Shown here: positions 24,325-36,646 of the stretch, piece after piece | Position numbering within the stretch: position 1 is the stretch's first letter | Layout: each line of letters starts with the position of its first letter | Assembly: GCA_025331445.1 (NCBI GenBank) | Contig: JAIWNE010000143.1 | Location: 1 to 64,000 of the forward strand | Direction: 5' to 3' | Length of the DNA stretch: 64,000 nt | Source: Blakeslea trispora | Taxonomy: Eukaryota > Mucoromycota > Mucoromycetes > Mucorales > Choanephoraceae | Notes under the pieces: generated by a model | Database searches by the model: none | Told to the model about the DNA's origin: nothing | Seen by the model: only the letters and a program-made list of their open reading frames with translations | Position numbers and translations under genes: made by a program

Positions 24325-24900
24325 TCAGACGTAAAAAGATAGACGCACTGCGGAAAAAGTAGAGATAGAGAGCAAGTAGCTATAGTAATGAAATAATAAA
24401 ATTACTTGTTAAAACTAGTAATTTATACAAACAATAAAAAACTATACCTTGTCTTGAAAGGGTTCAGCACTTGCAACGAACCTACAAGATAGAATATCTG
24501 ATAAGCAAGTTTAGTTTAAAACTAGTAACAATATAAGTATATATGGTTATTAACTTACAGAACAACAGTAATAGACTTCTCATTCCTTTGTAGAGATCTT
24601 CAAGCCAAGCCAAATAAGCACCTGAAACTACAAAAAATGTATTAATAAACCAGTACAAACAGAAGTGCTACTGCTTACCCTTTAACCCAACATAGCGATA
24701 AACAAGACTAGCTTGTTGTTTGATATTACTATACCAAATATACTAATTACTATTAATATTATGATTACTTTCTTTTAGTAAAAGAATACTTACTGCGAAC
24801 CATTAATAAGTGTGGAAAAAGAGAAAGATAAGGAAACGACGACTTGTTTGAAATTTAATTGGTTTTTTTTTTTGCTATTTGTACTCCAGTTGTACCACCT
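24325..24900 (-). other. CT5 D-type divergent spliced unit with open frame but no clear start
   Basis: Predicted minus-strand exons are about 24900-24794, 24728-24679, 24627-24559, 24481-24448 and 24379-24325. All introns are GT-AG, mostly with GTAAGT-like donors. One frame stays open through all junctions and reads a hydrophobic product with segments such as YLAWLEDLYKGMRSLLLLF and YLLSISTFSAVRLSFYV, ending at TGA 24325-24327. I find no in-frame Met in the first exon, and a stop lies in the exon upstream. The unit occupies the same place as the 115-residue D gene of CT8. T-rich DNA favours Phe/Leu/Ser by itself, so coding is plausible but not proven. Confidence 0.4.
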
Positions 24901-25000
24901 AAATCAAAGTTAGAATACCAAATTTTGCAAGTATAAAAGACTCTCAAGATGCTAGCTTTACTTACACTATCCGTTCTAATTATAACAGAATAATATCAAG

Positions 25001-26137
25001 ATGTCTTACACTGCTAACAACAACAACAGATCAATCCCTAACGTTGGTACCAGTTCTTCTCGTCGACCTCCTACTCCACGATCAACCACCTCTGCATTGG
25101 AGCGCAAGCTTGAGGAAACAGTAAAAGACCTTGAAGAAATGAGAAGATCATTTGGGGAGCAACAGGTCCAGCTCAACCACTTGTCAGTTGAGCATGAAGA
25201 GCTCAAGGCCAAGCTCAACAATAAGTCAACAAAGGAAACAAACTTTAGCTTTCCTGGATCCAAAATGGAGTTGGAACAAGTTCGTGTAAGTATTAATGCA
25301 TCATATTTGACAATTTGCCTTCTAACCATCATTCCAGAGCATGGTCTTTAATCACCAAATAACTGTGATGGGTACTCTACTTGGGATGTGGAAGAGAAAC
25401 TCATGACAGGTGAGACAAATGGCGAATATGTCAGACAAATAATCAGCAAGACCTTGACTGACGGAGCTTACCGTGAGCTTATGCGAGGATATGTTTGGCC
25501 TAGTAGCGAAGCTACAAAGTTCATTAAAAGATTGTTGTCAAACCAATACAATTATCAAAAGGCCAGAAACGCCAAAGCAGCTCTGTCTGCAAACGATCAA
25601 GAGGCATTAAGTCGGTAAGGATTGTTTAGATGTCGAAAATCACTGGTATGCTAAGCTTATATGAGATGTATAAGATAGTCTTTTGTCTAACGGAATGTTT
25701 GTATTGTCGATGTAGATTTTGTTCAGAAGAAAGGATGTCTATGAGAGTCATAAGGAGGAGCTGCTTAACATCTACGGCTCTCATACTGAATGTCAGCAAG
25801 TCTTGATAACGGAGATGATTTCTGACCAGGAAGACGAATATGATGAACAAGGCCTAGTCTTTAGATCCAAAAAAGTGCCTCATTATAGAAAACAAAAAGT
25901 AAGTTAAAGATAGAATAGCAAATAGTTCATAGAATGGTATCCTTAACTGATATGGTCATGTAGTGCACTGACTTCTTTGACAAACTGGACGTTCTTCGCA
26001 TCAATGACAACCAGAGGATGAACAGTAGTTTTCAGCCTACTCGCACAGGTTCTCGCGTCACCAAAGTCGTGCATATTAAAAAGGCCAAGAAACTGCAAGA
26101 GCTACCTGCATGGGCTATAGACCATGGGCTTCTATAA
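25001..26137 (+). CDS. CT5 gene A: coiled-coil/acidic accessory protein with two single-G frameshifts
   Basis: Exons 25001-25285, 25338-25614, 25716-25898 and 25964-26137. Exon 3 (183 nt) and exon 4 (174 nt) match CT6 exactly in length. The N-terminus MSYTANNNNRSIPNVGTSSS and the SALERKLEE coiled-coil start are very close to CT6 gene A. Exon 2 needs one more G in the GGG run at 25370-25372 and one more in the GG at 25614-25615 (before the donor GTAAGG) to stay in frame with TWDVEEKLMTG and with exon 3. The protein has the MISDQEDEYDE acidic motif and ends LPAWAIDHGLL. Both lesions are mononucleotide-run losses, so the gene may be intact in reality. Confidence 0.72.
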
Positions 26138-26455
26138 GTCTTTCTTTTGTTTATGTTTCTTTGAATTTAGCTAGTTAATAAAAAATAGTTAGTATTACCA
26201 AAAACCAAAAGGCTGCTTATTCCTAAAGAAAATAAAAAAATAAAAAATAGCTAGTCTCGATTTTTAAATGACAGATGGCTTTACTTTAACAGACCTTTTC
26301 ACTTGCCATTGAATAAGGAACGAATAGTATGCTGTTTGATCTATTCGATTTGCAATAAAGCAAGCATGGTTCCTAAAATAAAAAAAAGTATAAAAAGGTC
26401 AGAGAAAAGAATACTATAAGGTTGTTCTTCATTATTTTAAAAAATCTTACCTAAA

Positions 26456-28856
26456 ATGTGTGCTCGTCCTGCAAAGCTCTTTTACTGTCACTGCGATCTA
26501 TGCAAGAGTGTTCCAAAGGAAAAACGCTACGTGGCTCATTCTACCCACAAGTCTCACAAAAGACGTAGCAAGTACGAAGGCATGAAGTATCGCATTTGGA
26601 GAGAGACACCTAGTAAGTATAAGAAGTTCAATCATAGCGATTGATTCTAAATAACTGATTTTTTGTTTTAGACGATAAAAATGCCAGTGCTACCGCTCCT
26701 GCCTATCGTCGCATAGCAGTTGACACAACCGCCACTCTGGGCATGAAGGTAATATGTTGAATACTTTGCATTTGTAACTTTGAGCTCTATCTAACTTGCT
26801 TTTAGACAACATCGTACAAGCCGTTGGAGATGATGAAGGTAGTCCAATGGACTACAGTTCTCTCGAAGACCTTTCATGTGACGATGCTACTGATGTGATG
26901 GACATTGACGTTAATGATGATGATGACGATGCCCCTGAAGCACTGAATGCTGAAAACCAGAACATCTTGCCTGGATATGTCCCTTATTGTAAGTAGAACT
27001 ATATGATTGTTGAATTAGCAAATTAACAGTATTCATCTTGTTGCCTACTTAGCCGATAAAATCCCACAAACCGACTTTTCAAAGATTGCCTCGTCTCTGG
27101 TATCTTATCTTCACAACAACAACCTCCCAAACAAGCAAACGAAACAGTGATGAAAACGTTGAACCAGCTACTACAACTCCACGGCGATGAGTTCCGTTTT
27201 CCCCAAAAGCATGGCAACCTTCCGTGACCGTAATCTTCTTGAGGTATTTAGTGAGCGTGGCATCACTCACTACGCTGTTTGTCCTTCCTGTTACCACCTG
27301 TCCAATATAATCAGCGAACCTTCCCAAGAGGATATGACTTGCAATCAACCCTTACGAAATGCTGGATACAAGCCCACCAGTTCCAGCGAGTTCTGCGAAG
27401 GTCTCGTGTATGATTACAACCGCACCTCCTCCTATGCAAAACCTGTTCCTCAATTGGAGTATTCATACTGTTCAATTCCTACAACACTTAAGAAGTTCTT
27501 CTTGAGACGAGGCTTCGCAGAACAAGTCAAGTCATGGAAGTCCCCGCGAGCAAGCCAACAGGTATCTATCTGATCGTATGATGCGACTGGTATCTACGAC
27601 TTCAAGGCTACCCCCTCTGAGACTCCTTTAGTTCTACAGTCAGACTACAACCTTCTGCTTTCTCTCAATGTTGACTGGTTCAGTCCCTTCAAGTCCAGTC
27701 ATAGTGTCGGCTGTATTTACCTCACCATCCACAACCTACCAAAGCAGTCCGGCCGAGATCTTAAGCAGAACATGATACTTGTTGGTGTTATCCCTGGTCC
27801 CAAGGGGCCACCCCTTACAGCAATCAACAACTACCTTGCCCTATGGTCAACGACCTGAAGGTATTGCTGGAAGGTGTGGTGATGAAAATGGTGATGTAAG
27901 ATGGTACTGTTCAATACCACAAAGTTAGAGCATGCTTGTACTCTGTCAGCTCGGATCTATCTGCTACCAAGAAACTTGCTGCCAGCATGTCTTTTAACAG
28001 TGGCTATGGGTGCCATCTCTGCAAAACGTTCTTCCCTAGATTTGAAGGTCCTGGCAACAACCGCAACTACTGTCATTGGAATTGCGATCAATGGGAGCCA
28101 AGAACGTTACAAGAAACCAAGGATAGCTCAACTGAATGGAAAAATGCTAGAACAGCTAGAGAGCGAAGTGACTTGGAGAAGAACAGTGGCGTCCGCTACT
28201 CAATTCTCTTCGAGTTACCCTACTACTCTTACAACATCATTGCCATCGAACCGATGCATGTCCTCTACCTTGGTGTTATTAAGAAAACTCTCGGGACCAT
28301 GTTGTCTACAAATGCTTTGTTACTTGTTAAAAAAGTCATGCAGAAAAAGTTCATATACAACCAGAGTGCCTCGTGTGCTCCCATGGCTAACAAGATCACT
28401 AAAGATGGAATGTCATATGTCAAGGCTGCTGAATACAAGCACTTCATTACTACCATGGCCGAAGGTGTTCTTCGTCCTCCTTTGCTCACTGACGCTGAAC
28501 ACGTCTTGATTATGCATTTGATTGATGCTCTTAGGTTGCTTGATAATCATTCAATAAAGAAGACTGACGTCGAGGTTGCTCATAACCATCTGCTTGCTTT
28601 TGCTCGGGGATTCGAACAACGATATGGCCCCAAATCTGTTCCACCAAACTTCCATTTCATGTTGCATCTTCGTGAATGTATCTACAAGTTTGGACCAATA
28701 TCTTGCTTCTGGGGCTTTGGCTTTGAAAGAAACAACCTCTTCATCAAACAGATTAATTCCAACCATCAGCCAGGATTTGAAAAAACATTTATGGATAAAA
28801 TGCAATCGATCATTTTCGCTAACGATTCTGACTCGGTTGCTCATTACGAAAGTTAA
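26456..28856 (+). pseudogene. CT5 gene B: Tnp2-type transposase with several single-base indels and one nonsense codon
   Basis: Exon 1 26456-26612 carries the zinc motif CHCDLCK...SHKRRSKYEG; exons 26672-26748 and 26796-about 26989 are acidic; the main exon runs from about 27053 to 28856. Core landmarks: YAVCPSCYHL; LSLNVDWFSPF (first catalytic Asp); INNYLA...; CHLCK...NYCHWNCDQW; IEPMHVLYLGVIKKTL; FHFMLHLRECIYKFGPISCFWGFGFERNN. Frame changes lie at 27140 (one C missing), 27200-27203 (one C extra), about 27576 (one G missing) and 27839-27841 (one C missing); exon 2 is also 1 nt short. A TAA at 27897-27899 replaces a Gln or Lys codon. Everything after 27936 is open. It is plus-strand here, opposite to the other elements. 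Confidence 0.82.
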
Positions 28857-29301
28857 AGTTGACAACTCTTTTGGCGCTTTTCTCTTATCCACTTGCTTTC
28901 TCTTTTTGTTACTCTCTCTCCGCTTCTTTTTCTCTTTTTTCTTCCACTGACCTATAGATTCTTTTTTTTGTAGTATATAATAGTTAGAAATTGATGTTAT
29001 ATATATTATTGAATAAAAAAAAACTTGGTTTATTGATTTCAATCTCACTTAATTACTTTACAAAGCGTATGTCGTCTAACTTATAACTTTGAGCACTACG
29101 GTATACAAAGCATTATCTTGTAACTGATCATTGTCGATAGTCGCGTCCAAGTGTATATATCGCTGCTAATAATATGTTTGAAAGAAAAAAAATTGAAAGA
29201 AAAAAAAATAGAGCTGAGTTGAAATTAATTTTTAAATAAAAAAAAAGGTTCTCTACTTTTTTTTATTAATTCTTCATAACATTTAAATTACACAAAACGT
29301 C

Positions 29302-30035
29302 ATGTACCAAACAGCCCAACAAATCGCAGACAGTCTTCACGAACCAGGCAGCAATATGGAACTTGTGCCATTTGGATCAAATAGCTCTCTTCACAGAGAA
29401 GACATTTGGGAACTCTCTGAAAAAGACGGAGATCCTATGGGCCACGAACAGTTGAATGAGAATGGCCATATCTTGGTTTCTTTTGCAAAAAGAGAACCCA
29501 ACAGGCTGAGTCAAGAGGACTTCGAGTGTCTAGAGGCCTATTATAACTTCCAGTACGAGACGCCCCTTATTGTGACCAACAAGGTGCAAAAAATAAAAAA
29601 ATGCAAGTACTTGGCCACGAATACAGATCTCGCTTGACCGGACGAGATGAAGGAGCACACATTTATGCCTACCGTGCTAATAACATTGAGACTGATGATC
29701 TAGAAAGAGTACGAGATACTGGAGATGAAGAGCACCTGCGCGCAGGAATCATAGAGTATTTTTTCCTTCATGAGACTGATTATCATGAAAACGGTGAGAT
29801 CTTTTCGACCAAACACTGTTTTGCCTTTGTCAGTTGGTACAAGAACCCGCGAATCAATATAGACAATGTTGAAACAGGCACGACTGAGAGAATTAGGCCT
29901 TTCCGCAAAGAATACGAGCGTAAAAGCTTTCGCAGCATTTTGCCCGTTCACAAACTGTATGTGCCCATACATATTCGTCATAGTGAAATCAAACATTTAT
30001 TCACTGCCTATCCGCTAACAAGAAGGCTAGCCTAA
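29302..30035 (+). CDS. CT5 gene C: Tnp2 C-terminal-domain protein, one A-run frameshift
   Basis: Opens at 29302 (MYQTAQQIADSLHEPGSNME). The frame changes once at the A7 run 29595-29601, where one further A would restore it, and the gene ends at 30035. It aligns throughout with CT6 gene C: LHREDI..LSEKDGDPMGHEQL, LSQEDFECLEAYY, KIKK, SRLTGR, EHLRAGIIEYFFLHET, CFAFVSWYKNPR, SILPVHKLYVPIHIR. No known enzymatic motif. The gene follows gene B by 445 bp, in the same direction. Confidence 0.75.
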
Positions 30036-30930
30036 TTTTTTTAAAACTTTTTTTAAATAAACTCTCTACAAACGCACATTTGCAACAAGCAACCTATTAA
30101 GACTACGCAGGAGGTGTAAGCTGATTTCAACTTGCTTGTTTACTTCTATGTTAAAATGGAGCCAGCGCTTTACTACTTTTTTTTATTTTTATTAATTTTC
30201 TTTCCATAAATCTCAAGCTTATTTTTTTAAAACAATAAAAATAGCTCAACTTCTAACAAATACCCTTCCTTTACTTCGAACCAACGCTTAAACTTGACAT
30301 TTCAACACATCTTTCTCCTCATGAGCAACAACAACTAGCAATCTACACTTTTAAGTCATGTATTTGTTTTATACTTTTAAAGCAAGATGACGAACTCAAA
30401 CCAGACAGTTTTAACAAAAAAACTTTAACAGCTCTTTTCTAAAAGTTGAAAACCAATCTGCAATAGCTATTGGGCCGTTTCTAGTTTCTCATGTGCACCA
30501 TTGCAACATGCACAAACAACTTTAGTATACTTGATAATTTCTCTTGGCTTTGAAGAAAAAATAAACTATCTTGACCAATCAAATTACTAGAAATAATTTG
30601 CTGTGAGCAACTTTTAGCGGTGAGAAATTCAGGCAGTGCTAAAATGCGGAACTTGAATCACTTTAAATTTTTTATTTAATTTTTTTCTCAAAGTCATTGA
30701 ATGTAGAAATTGAAAAGCTAAAAGATGGTACATGTTGGAAGAAGGGACTTCGCTTTTTTTAAATGGATGTATTGTAGACAGTTAGAGATATACTTTGTCC
30801 AAGTTTCAGCGCATTCTGACCATTTTGGAGCGAGTTAATAATTTACTGCAAAAAGGACCCCTTTAACAACCCCTTAAACTTGTGTTTTAAGACACAAGTT
30901 TAGGACCTCCAAAGTTAATTTTTCGTAGTG
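30036..30930. other. CT5 right arm, no gene seen
   Basis: Non-coding. The last 80 bp hold two to three ACACAAGTTTA-type subterminal repeats, including an inverted pair AACTTGTGTTTTAAGACACA next to the terminus. Upstream of it a phrase near 30760-30860 (TGTATTGTAGACAGTTAGAG...TTTCAGC) resembles the CT6 right-arm phrase at about 46890-46940. The CT5 and CT6 right ends therefore share some inner sequence. Confidence 0.5.
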
Positions 30931-30981
30931 GCAAACTTATTTGGTTGCTAAGGTCACCCCTATTTGTTGCCATGACAAAAG

Positions 30982-31232
30982 TATCAGTCTTGTATAGGCT
31001 TAAATGCAATATAGATTCAACTCTCTGTGGTAAATCTAATCAAAAGTACAATAGAGATTTTTACAGTAAATAGAAGATAAGATTTATTCATAATTTCAAG
31101 TTGAGATATTTATACAATTCTACGATAATGATAACTATACTAAATATGTGCATATGATATAATTTACAAGGATATTGAATTAGTCTAAAGTGAGAGGATC
31201 TAAAGAAGTACATTTCTAAAGAAGCATAACCA
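30982..31232 (-). repeat. Gypsy 3' LTR
   Basis: It begins immediately after the pol stop (31235) and extends to TATCAG at 30982. The outer limit is set by comparison with 36396, where the primer-binding site begins. The inner limit near 31232 is approximate because the similarity to the second copy runs on into pol and no clear polypurine tract is visible. It differs from the 5' LTR at one position in the overlap (AAATGC/AAGTGC near 31003). Confidence 0.75.
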
Positions 31233-31234
31233 AA

Positions 31235-34200
31235 TTAGGCACAGTCTTTACGTCTCTTGTTTGACGTAATTGGCTTGAACTTCCTTTTACGCTTGGCTTC
31301 CTTTTTTAGACGAATCTCTAACTCTACTGGAATGTCCGACATGTCTCTTTCAGCTTGTTGATCTTGGTTCTTATCTTCATCAATGTCTATCTCTTCTGCT
31401 ATGTTCTCTACTGGCTCATCAACTACAATCGGCCTGACATCACCCCCCTCCAAGCTTTGTGTTCGTCCCTGAACACCTACGAAGCGATCATCATCAACCA
31501 GGGGATCCATAGGAGCAACCAGAGTATCAACACCGTCATCTAGATCAACATCAACATCAACTGTGACTGGGATCAATTCTTCATCAACATCAGTCGGACC
31601 AACATCCATATGAGCATCACCAGAAGTAACAACATCAGAAGTATTATCACCAGGAGCATCATCATCCATAGTAGCATCATTAGCCAAGACGACAGGATCA
31701 ACATCAGAAGCATCATCACCAGTACCAACAACAGCATCACCAATACCAGGATCATCAGCACCAACAGAAGCCTCAACTGGATCAGCAGCATCACTAGAAC
31801 CATTATCAACCACATCAACAGGGATATCATCAACCGGATCAATAAAGTCATCTGGGATTACCGACTTATCATCAGCTGTTTTCATAGCCTCATTGTATGC
31901 ACGACGTTTAACAGTTGGATCATTCCAAGGCGAATCAGGTTTTTTACCTTTAGCAATTTTTAACCGATCGCCATGTACCAACGACTTGAGAGGTTCACCA
32001 GCAATTGTCTGTAATCGGTATGTACCGAAATCAGGGAAAGTTTCAACCACAACATAAGGTCCCTTGAACTTGGGTTCCAAACCAAAACGTCCTTCATGCG
32101 ATAGCATCACCAAATCACCAGGCTCAAAGGCCACCTTCTTGATACTAGCATCCCATTTCTCCTTGTCTTTCTCAGCCATTGCCTTCAACCGGAATTCAGC
32201 GGCAGCCCGATGCTGTCCTAACTGAGCAAGTTCACGAGCAGTGTGATCAGCAACAGTACGAGGGTCCTTGAACACCGTAGCATCAATGTAAGGCTGCAAT
32301 ACATCACCAGGTAACCGAGGCTCACGACCATACGTCAAATAAAAGGGACTGAACCCAGTTGTAGAGTGCACTCTAATGTGGCAGGCCCACAAAGCAGCAT
32401 TCACAAAATCGTCCCATCTATGCAAAGCACCATTGGTATACTTGCGTAACATTTGTTTAATCACACCATTAAAGCGTTCCACCTTGCCATTCGATCTTGG
32501 ATGATACGCAGAAGTAAGCTTGTGATTAACACCAACTTTTCTCAAGTACGCCCTGACTAACCCACTGGTAAAGTTAGCTCCTCGATCTGTCACTATTTCG
32601 GATGGGACACCAAAGCGCATCACTATCTCATCATAAATAAAATCGGCGACTGCTTCTTTGGAAGCTACAGGTAGAGCTCTTGCAACAGGCCAGTTAGTAG
32701 CATAATCTACACCAATCAACAACCATCGATTTCCCTTGACCGTCTCAGGTAGATCCAGAAAGTCCAAATGCCATCGATCGAAAGCGGTAGGAACCTTGAG
32801 CGGATGCATTTCATCTTGATGTATTCTTGTTCTCCTACTATTTACCTGACATGACGGACACGTACTCAACCAATTTTGTAGATCCAGTCTCAGCGAAGGC
32901 CACCAGAACCGAGCAACTAGCATCTTGAGCATAGACTTGTAACCAGCATGACCAAAGCTATCGTGATACTTGGCAACAGTATCAGCACGTTCAGAAAAAG
33001 GTAAAAAAGGTACGCTCTTGACAGTAGCTGAATCCGAACCTATTTTTGCTTTTCTAAAAACTCTGTTACTAGCAATCTCAAAGTTCTTTTCTTCTCTATC
33101 CAAAACACGCTTAACTTCATCCGATTTCACCTTTTCTCTATTCTGGGGTAACAACAAGAGAGGCCAATCAGAGCGAAGTCCAGGAGAGAGTGTATCCCAA
33201 GCAGCGTACAGGTAATCCGGTTCCATTGATTTAGAAGCAGGAGGCACATCAGGGGAGTCGTAATTCATTCTAGACAGAGCATCCGGAATATGATTGTCTT
33301 TACCAGGCTTATACAGTATAGTAGGCGAGAACAGTTCCAATTCAAAGATCCAACGAACTAATCTACTGGGCGGCTTATCTTTTGTCCTAAAACACTGCAA
33401 AGGCAAATGATCAGAGTATACAACATATCCTTTAGGGCAGCCATCAATATAACAGCGCCATGTTCTTAATGCATGCAGGATACCTAATAATTCCCGCTCT
33501 TGTGCAGGATATTTCCTTTCAGCCTCAGAGAACTTCTTTGATTCAAAAGCAATGGGTTTCCAAAGATTCGAACCATCAGCAGCAGGTTGTAGACAAACAG
33601 CACCACATCCACGATCACTAGCATCTACTTCAATTCTAAAAGGCTTATCCATATCAACGACTTGAAGGACCGAACTTGAGGACATCAACCTTTTCAATTG
33701 ATCAAAACTACGTTGACATTCATCACTCCAAACTATAGGTCGTTTCTTGAGACCATTATCACGAGTCAAATCCGTCAGAGGTGCAGCAATTGTAGCAAAG
33801 TTGGGTATCAACCGTTTGTAGAATTGGGCGAAACCAATGAATTGGCGAACTTCTTGCACATTTGTCATCTTTGGCCATTCTTGTATCACCTTCACTTTTT
33901 CAGGGCTTGGCGAGATACCTTCTGCAGAAATTTTATAACCGACAAAAGTAAGTTCTCTTTTCCCAAATTCACATTTTTTCAAATTTGCTACTAATTTTTC
34001 TTTCTTCAACAACTCAATGACATGTCGAACATGCTTTTTGTGATCTTCCCAGTTATCACTATAAATCAGAATATCATCGAGATACACCAAAGCAAACTTG
34101 TCAATACAATCAGCTAACACCTTATTCATCATAGTCTGGAATACAGGAGGCGCGTTACATAAACCTATAGGAAGCACGTTCCAAGCAAATTGTCCAAATC

Positions 34201-34621
34201 GCGTGTTGAATGCAGTCAAAGGTATGTCTCTTTCATGAATTCTAATTTGATAATAACCAGACTTCAAATCCAACGAACTGAAATACTTTTTACCACTGAG
34301 TTGTTCCAAGCATTCATCGATGCGAGGTAAAGACGAACTGTTTCTGATAGTATACTTATTCAACATTCGGTAGTCAATACACATACGCAACGCACCAGGC
34401 TTGTTAGATCCAAGATCCGGCTTCTTCCGCACAAACAACACAGGAGCACCCCAAGGAGACGAACTAGGTCGAATAAATCCCAACTTAAGCAATTCCTTTA
34501 GTTGTTTCTTTAATTCTTGCAATTCCAGCGGACTCATTTTATAAGGTGGTCTTGAAATGGGCCGAGCGTCACCAACATCAATCACATGCTCAATCCCCCT
34601 ATCCGGAGGAAGGCCAGGCAA
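31235..34621 (-). CDS. Gypsy pol: reverse transcriptase, RNase H, integrase, acidic C-terminal tail
   Basis: The 1128-codon open frame is in the same frame as the protease frame upstream, separated by one TAG at 34628-34630. Reverse transcriptase has the [18 protein letters not shown] active-site and FVGYKI motifs. RNase H begins at [15 protein letters not shown]. Integrase has the H-x4-H...C-x2-C zinc domain ([12 protein letters not shown] ... CPSCQ) and a DDE core with [13 protein letters not shown] and [13 protein letters not shown]-like module (FKGPYVVVE) follows. The last 230 residues are Asp-rich low complexity and end in a basic tail [16 protein letters not shown]. The protein copies the element RNA and integrates the cDNA. 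Confidence 0.93.
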   Translation of the reverse strand: MPGLPPDRGIEHVIDVGDARPISRPPYKMSPLELQELKKQLKELLKLGFIRPSSSPWGAPVLFVRKKPDLGSNKPGALRMCIDYRMLNKYTIRNSSSLPRIDECLEQLSGKKYFSSLDLKSGYYQIRIHERDIPLTAFNTRFGQFAWNVLPIGLCNAPPVFQTMMNKVLADCIDKFALVYLDDILIYSDNWEDHKKHVRHVIELLKKEKLVANLKKCEFGKRELTFVGYKISAEGISPSPEKVKVIQEWPKMTNVQEVRQFIGFAQFYKRLIPNFATIAAPLTDLTRDNGLKKRPIVWSDECQRSFDQLKRLMSSSSVLQVVDMDKPFRIEVDASDRGCGAVCLQPAADGSNLWKPIAFESKKFSEAERKYPAQERELLGILHALRTWRCYIDGCPKGYVVYSDHLPLQCFRTKDKPPSRLVRWIFELELFSPTILYKPGKDNHIPDALSRMNYDSPDVPPASKSMEPDYLYAAWDTLSPGLRSDWPLLLLPQNREKVKSDEVKRVLDREEKNFEIASNRVFRKAKIGSDSATVKSVPFLPFSERADTVAKYHDSFGHAGYKSMLKMLVARFWWPSLRLDLQNWLSTCPSCQVNSRRTRIHQDEMHPLKVPTAFDRWHLDFLDLPETVKGNRWLLIGVDYATNWPVARALPVASKEAVADFIYDEIVMRFGVPSEIVTDRGANFTSGLVRAYLRKVGVNHKLTSAYHPRSNGKVERFNGVIKQMLRKYTNGALHRWDDFVNAALWACHIRVHSTTGFSPFYLTYGREPRLPGDVLQPYIDATVFKDPRTVADHTARELAQLGQHRAAAEFRLKAMAEKDKEKWDASIKKVAFEPGDLVMLSHEGRFGLEPKFKGPYVVVETFPDFGTYRLQTIAGEPLKSLVHGDRLKIAKGKKPDSPWNDPTVKRRAYNEAMKTADDKSVIPDDFIDPVDDIPVDVVDNGSSDAADPVEASVGADDPGIGDAVVGTGDDASDVDPVVLANDATMDDDAPGDNTSDVVTSGDAHMDVGPTDVDEELIPVTVDVDVDLDDGVDTLVAPMDPLVDDDRFVGVQGRTQSLEGGDVRPIVVDEPVENIAEEIDIDEDKNQDQQAERDMSDIPVELEIRLKKEAKRKRKFKPITSNKRRKDCA

Positions 34622-34627
34622 ACTGTC

Positions 34628-35420
34628 CTAAAACACTGTTCCAAATTCACGTACTAGTTCATCCCAATAAGCTTCATCTTGTAATTGAGGGTTCTTGTCA
34701 CTTTGATTACTAGTAGGCTCAATATAGAGCAGGAAACTTTCAGCACCTTTCTTGATCGACTTGTTTGCCTGTTTGTGAGAGATGAGGTAATTTAATTTAG
34801 TATAATCAACACTCTTTAAATTAACACAAGGCTTTAGTTCAATACTCCCATTATTCAAATACCACGTATCTGTGGCCCAATTTGGTGTCGGCTTTGACTG
34901 TTTCAACCATGAGCGACCCAAGATCAAATCAAATTTCGTTGGAAATACATAAGCAGTAACCAAGTCATCATAACCATTGAGATCCACCTTCATTTGTACC
35001 TTATACTTAATTTGAGCAATCGTACCACCAGCAGTTTCAACCTGTCGATCATGTACAGAAATCAATTGATCTGAGCCAAGATGTTCAATAACATGAGGAG
35101 AGACATAGTTCTCACTCGCACCAGAGTCAATGAGTATCTTGATAGCTTTATCACCAAAAGAACCAGAGTACAACGGTAAAGAGGTAGCGATTGAATTCAA
35201 TTCACCCAAGTACTTGAGTTCATCTGTCTCTTGCTGAGGATAGATGATGGGTAGCACTTCAACTGGAGTATCTTTAGGATAAAATATAGTAGGAGACATT
35301 ACAGGGAATAATTCATTATCTAAAGGGACATTTGAGTAAGGATCCAAATCAATAAGGTTTTTATTTTCAGGAATATTGTCATTATCATCATGTAGTTGAA
35401 CTTCCTGGTCTTCAACTACA
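34628..35420 (-). CDS. Gypsy aspartic protease region
   Basis: The retropepsin signature LIDSGASENYVS is at about 35130-35095 and the FDLILGRSWL hydrophobic motif at about 34935. The frame is open upstream of the first Met (35347) back to about 35420 and lies -1 relative to gag. This fits gag-pol expression by -1 frameshifting near GATTTTCGG (35435-35427). The TAG at 34628-34630 between protease and reverse transcriptase is in frame; it is either a point mutation or a readthrough site. Confidence 0.85.
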
Positions 35421-35421
35421 T

Positions 35422-36350
35422 TTACCGAAAATCCTGACGTCCTCTCTTCATTGCCTGCTTTTCATCCAATCTCCTGATATCATTCAATCGTTGTCTACAG
35501 TTGCGCTTCATATGACCCGGCTTATCACAGTAATAACAAAGGCTATTAGCACCGCTAGAATTACCACCAAAACGTCTTGAACCAGAATCACCACGAGCAT
35601 ATCCACCACGAGAGGAACCACCCGAACGAGCAAAACCACTATGATTGTAACCACCAAAGTTACCACGACGAGAGTCCAACGCATCCAACTCCATAGGATC
35701 GTCGACTACCTTAGCGCGAACACCATTGACAGGACGCACAAAGTCTTCTTCTTGTTGGGCACTGTCATAAGAAAGAGCAGCACGCACAGCATCCTTAAGG
35801 GTGTCGGCTTCATATTGGCGAATATGAGCACGCATACTCTTCAAAGCCAAACCACGAACGAACTTGTCACATGCTTCTTCGTCAGTCATACCAGGTATAG
35901 CCAGCTTGATGGCCATAAATACATTTACGTAGTCTACTAGATTTCCTGTTTGTCTTAATGCCGCCAACTTATCTCTAGCAATTCTAACCGAGTTGTCTGG
36001 TCTGAAGAAATCAATCAACAACCGCTTAAATTCCAACCAAGTAGTGGGTGTATCGTTGGACACTTCCAAAGTGCGATACCAAGCGTCGGCTCAATCACTT
36101 AGTAAAGTTGTAGCAAACAGACAATTCTTTCAGTACTCCAGCCATGAAACTCAGTGTATCTCTCAATTGAGCGAATCCAACCATCAATTAACAACGCATC
36201 ACGGGTACCATCATATGTGTTGGGTTCCTTGATCCTGACTTGCTTATTTTCGGATAAGACAGAAGTAAACTGTCTAATCAATTCAGCCATGTTGTCCTTG
36301 GAGGTCTCCTCTACCTTGGGCACCCCATCATTCATTTCCATTCTTGACAT
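35422..36350 (-). pseudogene. Gypsy gag with one frameshift and one nonsense codon
   Basis: The capsid region starts at 36350 (MSRMEMNDGVPKVEE). A single T loss in the run at 36115-36117 (plus-strand A run) shifts the frame, and a TGA follows near 36090-36092 before ADAWYRTLEVSND. From 36069 the frame is open through a Gly/Ser/Arg-rich stretch to the CCHC zinc knuckle CYYCDKPGHMKRNC (35535-35494) and stops at 35422. Gag packages the element RNA. The frameshift looks like a run-length error; the TGA is a substitution. Confidence 0.82.
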
Positions 36351-36385
36351 TCTTCTTTGTTCTTGCTTCGATCTTTAATAGGAGA

Positions 36386-36393
36386 TGCTACCA
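36386..36393 (-). other. Retrotransposon primer-binding site
   Basis: The minus-strand octamer TGGTAGCA lies 2 nt from the LTR edge. TGGTAGC is the typical start of a site complementary to the 3' end of initiator tRNA-Met in yeast Ty elements. Confidence 0.6.
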
Positions 36394-36395
36394 GT

Positions 36396-36646
36396 TATCA
36401 GTCTTGTATAGGCTTAAGTGCAATATAGATTCAACTCTCTGTGGTAAATCTAATCAAAAGTACAATAGAGATTTTTACAGTAAATAGAAGATAAGATTTA
36501 TTCATAATTTCAAGTTGAGATATTTATACAATTCTACGATAATGATAACTATACTAAATATGTGCATATGATATAATTTACAAGGATATTGAATTAGTCT
36601 AAAGTGAGAGGATCTAAAGAAGTACATTTCTAAAGAAGCATAACCA
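36396..36646 (-). repeat. Gypsy 5' LTR, also 3' LTR of a second tandem copy
   Basis: Same sequence as 30982-31232. At its low-coordinate side it leads into the primer-binding site and gag of the downstream element. At its high-coordinate side it is joined to the end of another pol frame (36647-36809). Confidence 0.75.

Larger units (their letters stand above)
23724..30930 (+). mobile_element. CT5: CACTA-type element with A, B and C all on one strand
   Basis: Ends are CACTACAGAAAAAAA (23724) and TTTTTCGTAGTG (30930), flanked by GC on both sides (23722-23723, 30931-30932), a possible 2-bp duplication. Subterminal repeats ACACAAGTTTA recur at both ends (for example near 23742, 23778, 23860, 30870 and 30890). 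Gene order is A+, B+, C+, whereas CT3, CT6, CT8 and CT9 have B/C opposite to A. The A and B proteins are closest to those of CT6, yet the subterminal repeats are entirely different. Confidence 0.8.
30982..36646 (-). mobile_element. Ty3/gypsy LTR retrotransposon
   Basis: Two LTRs of about 250 bp (30982 to about 31232 and 36396 to about 36646) are nearly identical and bracket gag, protease and pol on the minus strand. A primer-binding site TGGTAGCA (36393-36386) lies 2 nt inside the 5' LTR and matches the start expected for an initiator tRNA-Met primer. The repeat continues beyond the LTR at the high-coordinate side into the end of a second pol copy, so two elements seem to share one LTR in tandem. 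Only two differences are seen in about 415 bp, so it is young. Confidence 0.88.

Noticed and set aside
31610..31963. Open frame antisense to the gypsy pol C-terminal tail
   Set aside because: It is the shadow of the Asp-rich repeat (GAT/GAC runs read backwards as ATC/GTC). No independent motif or promoter.
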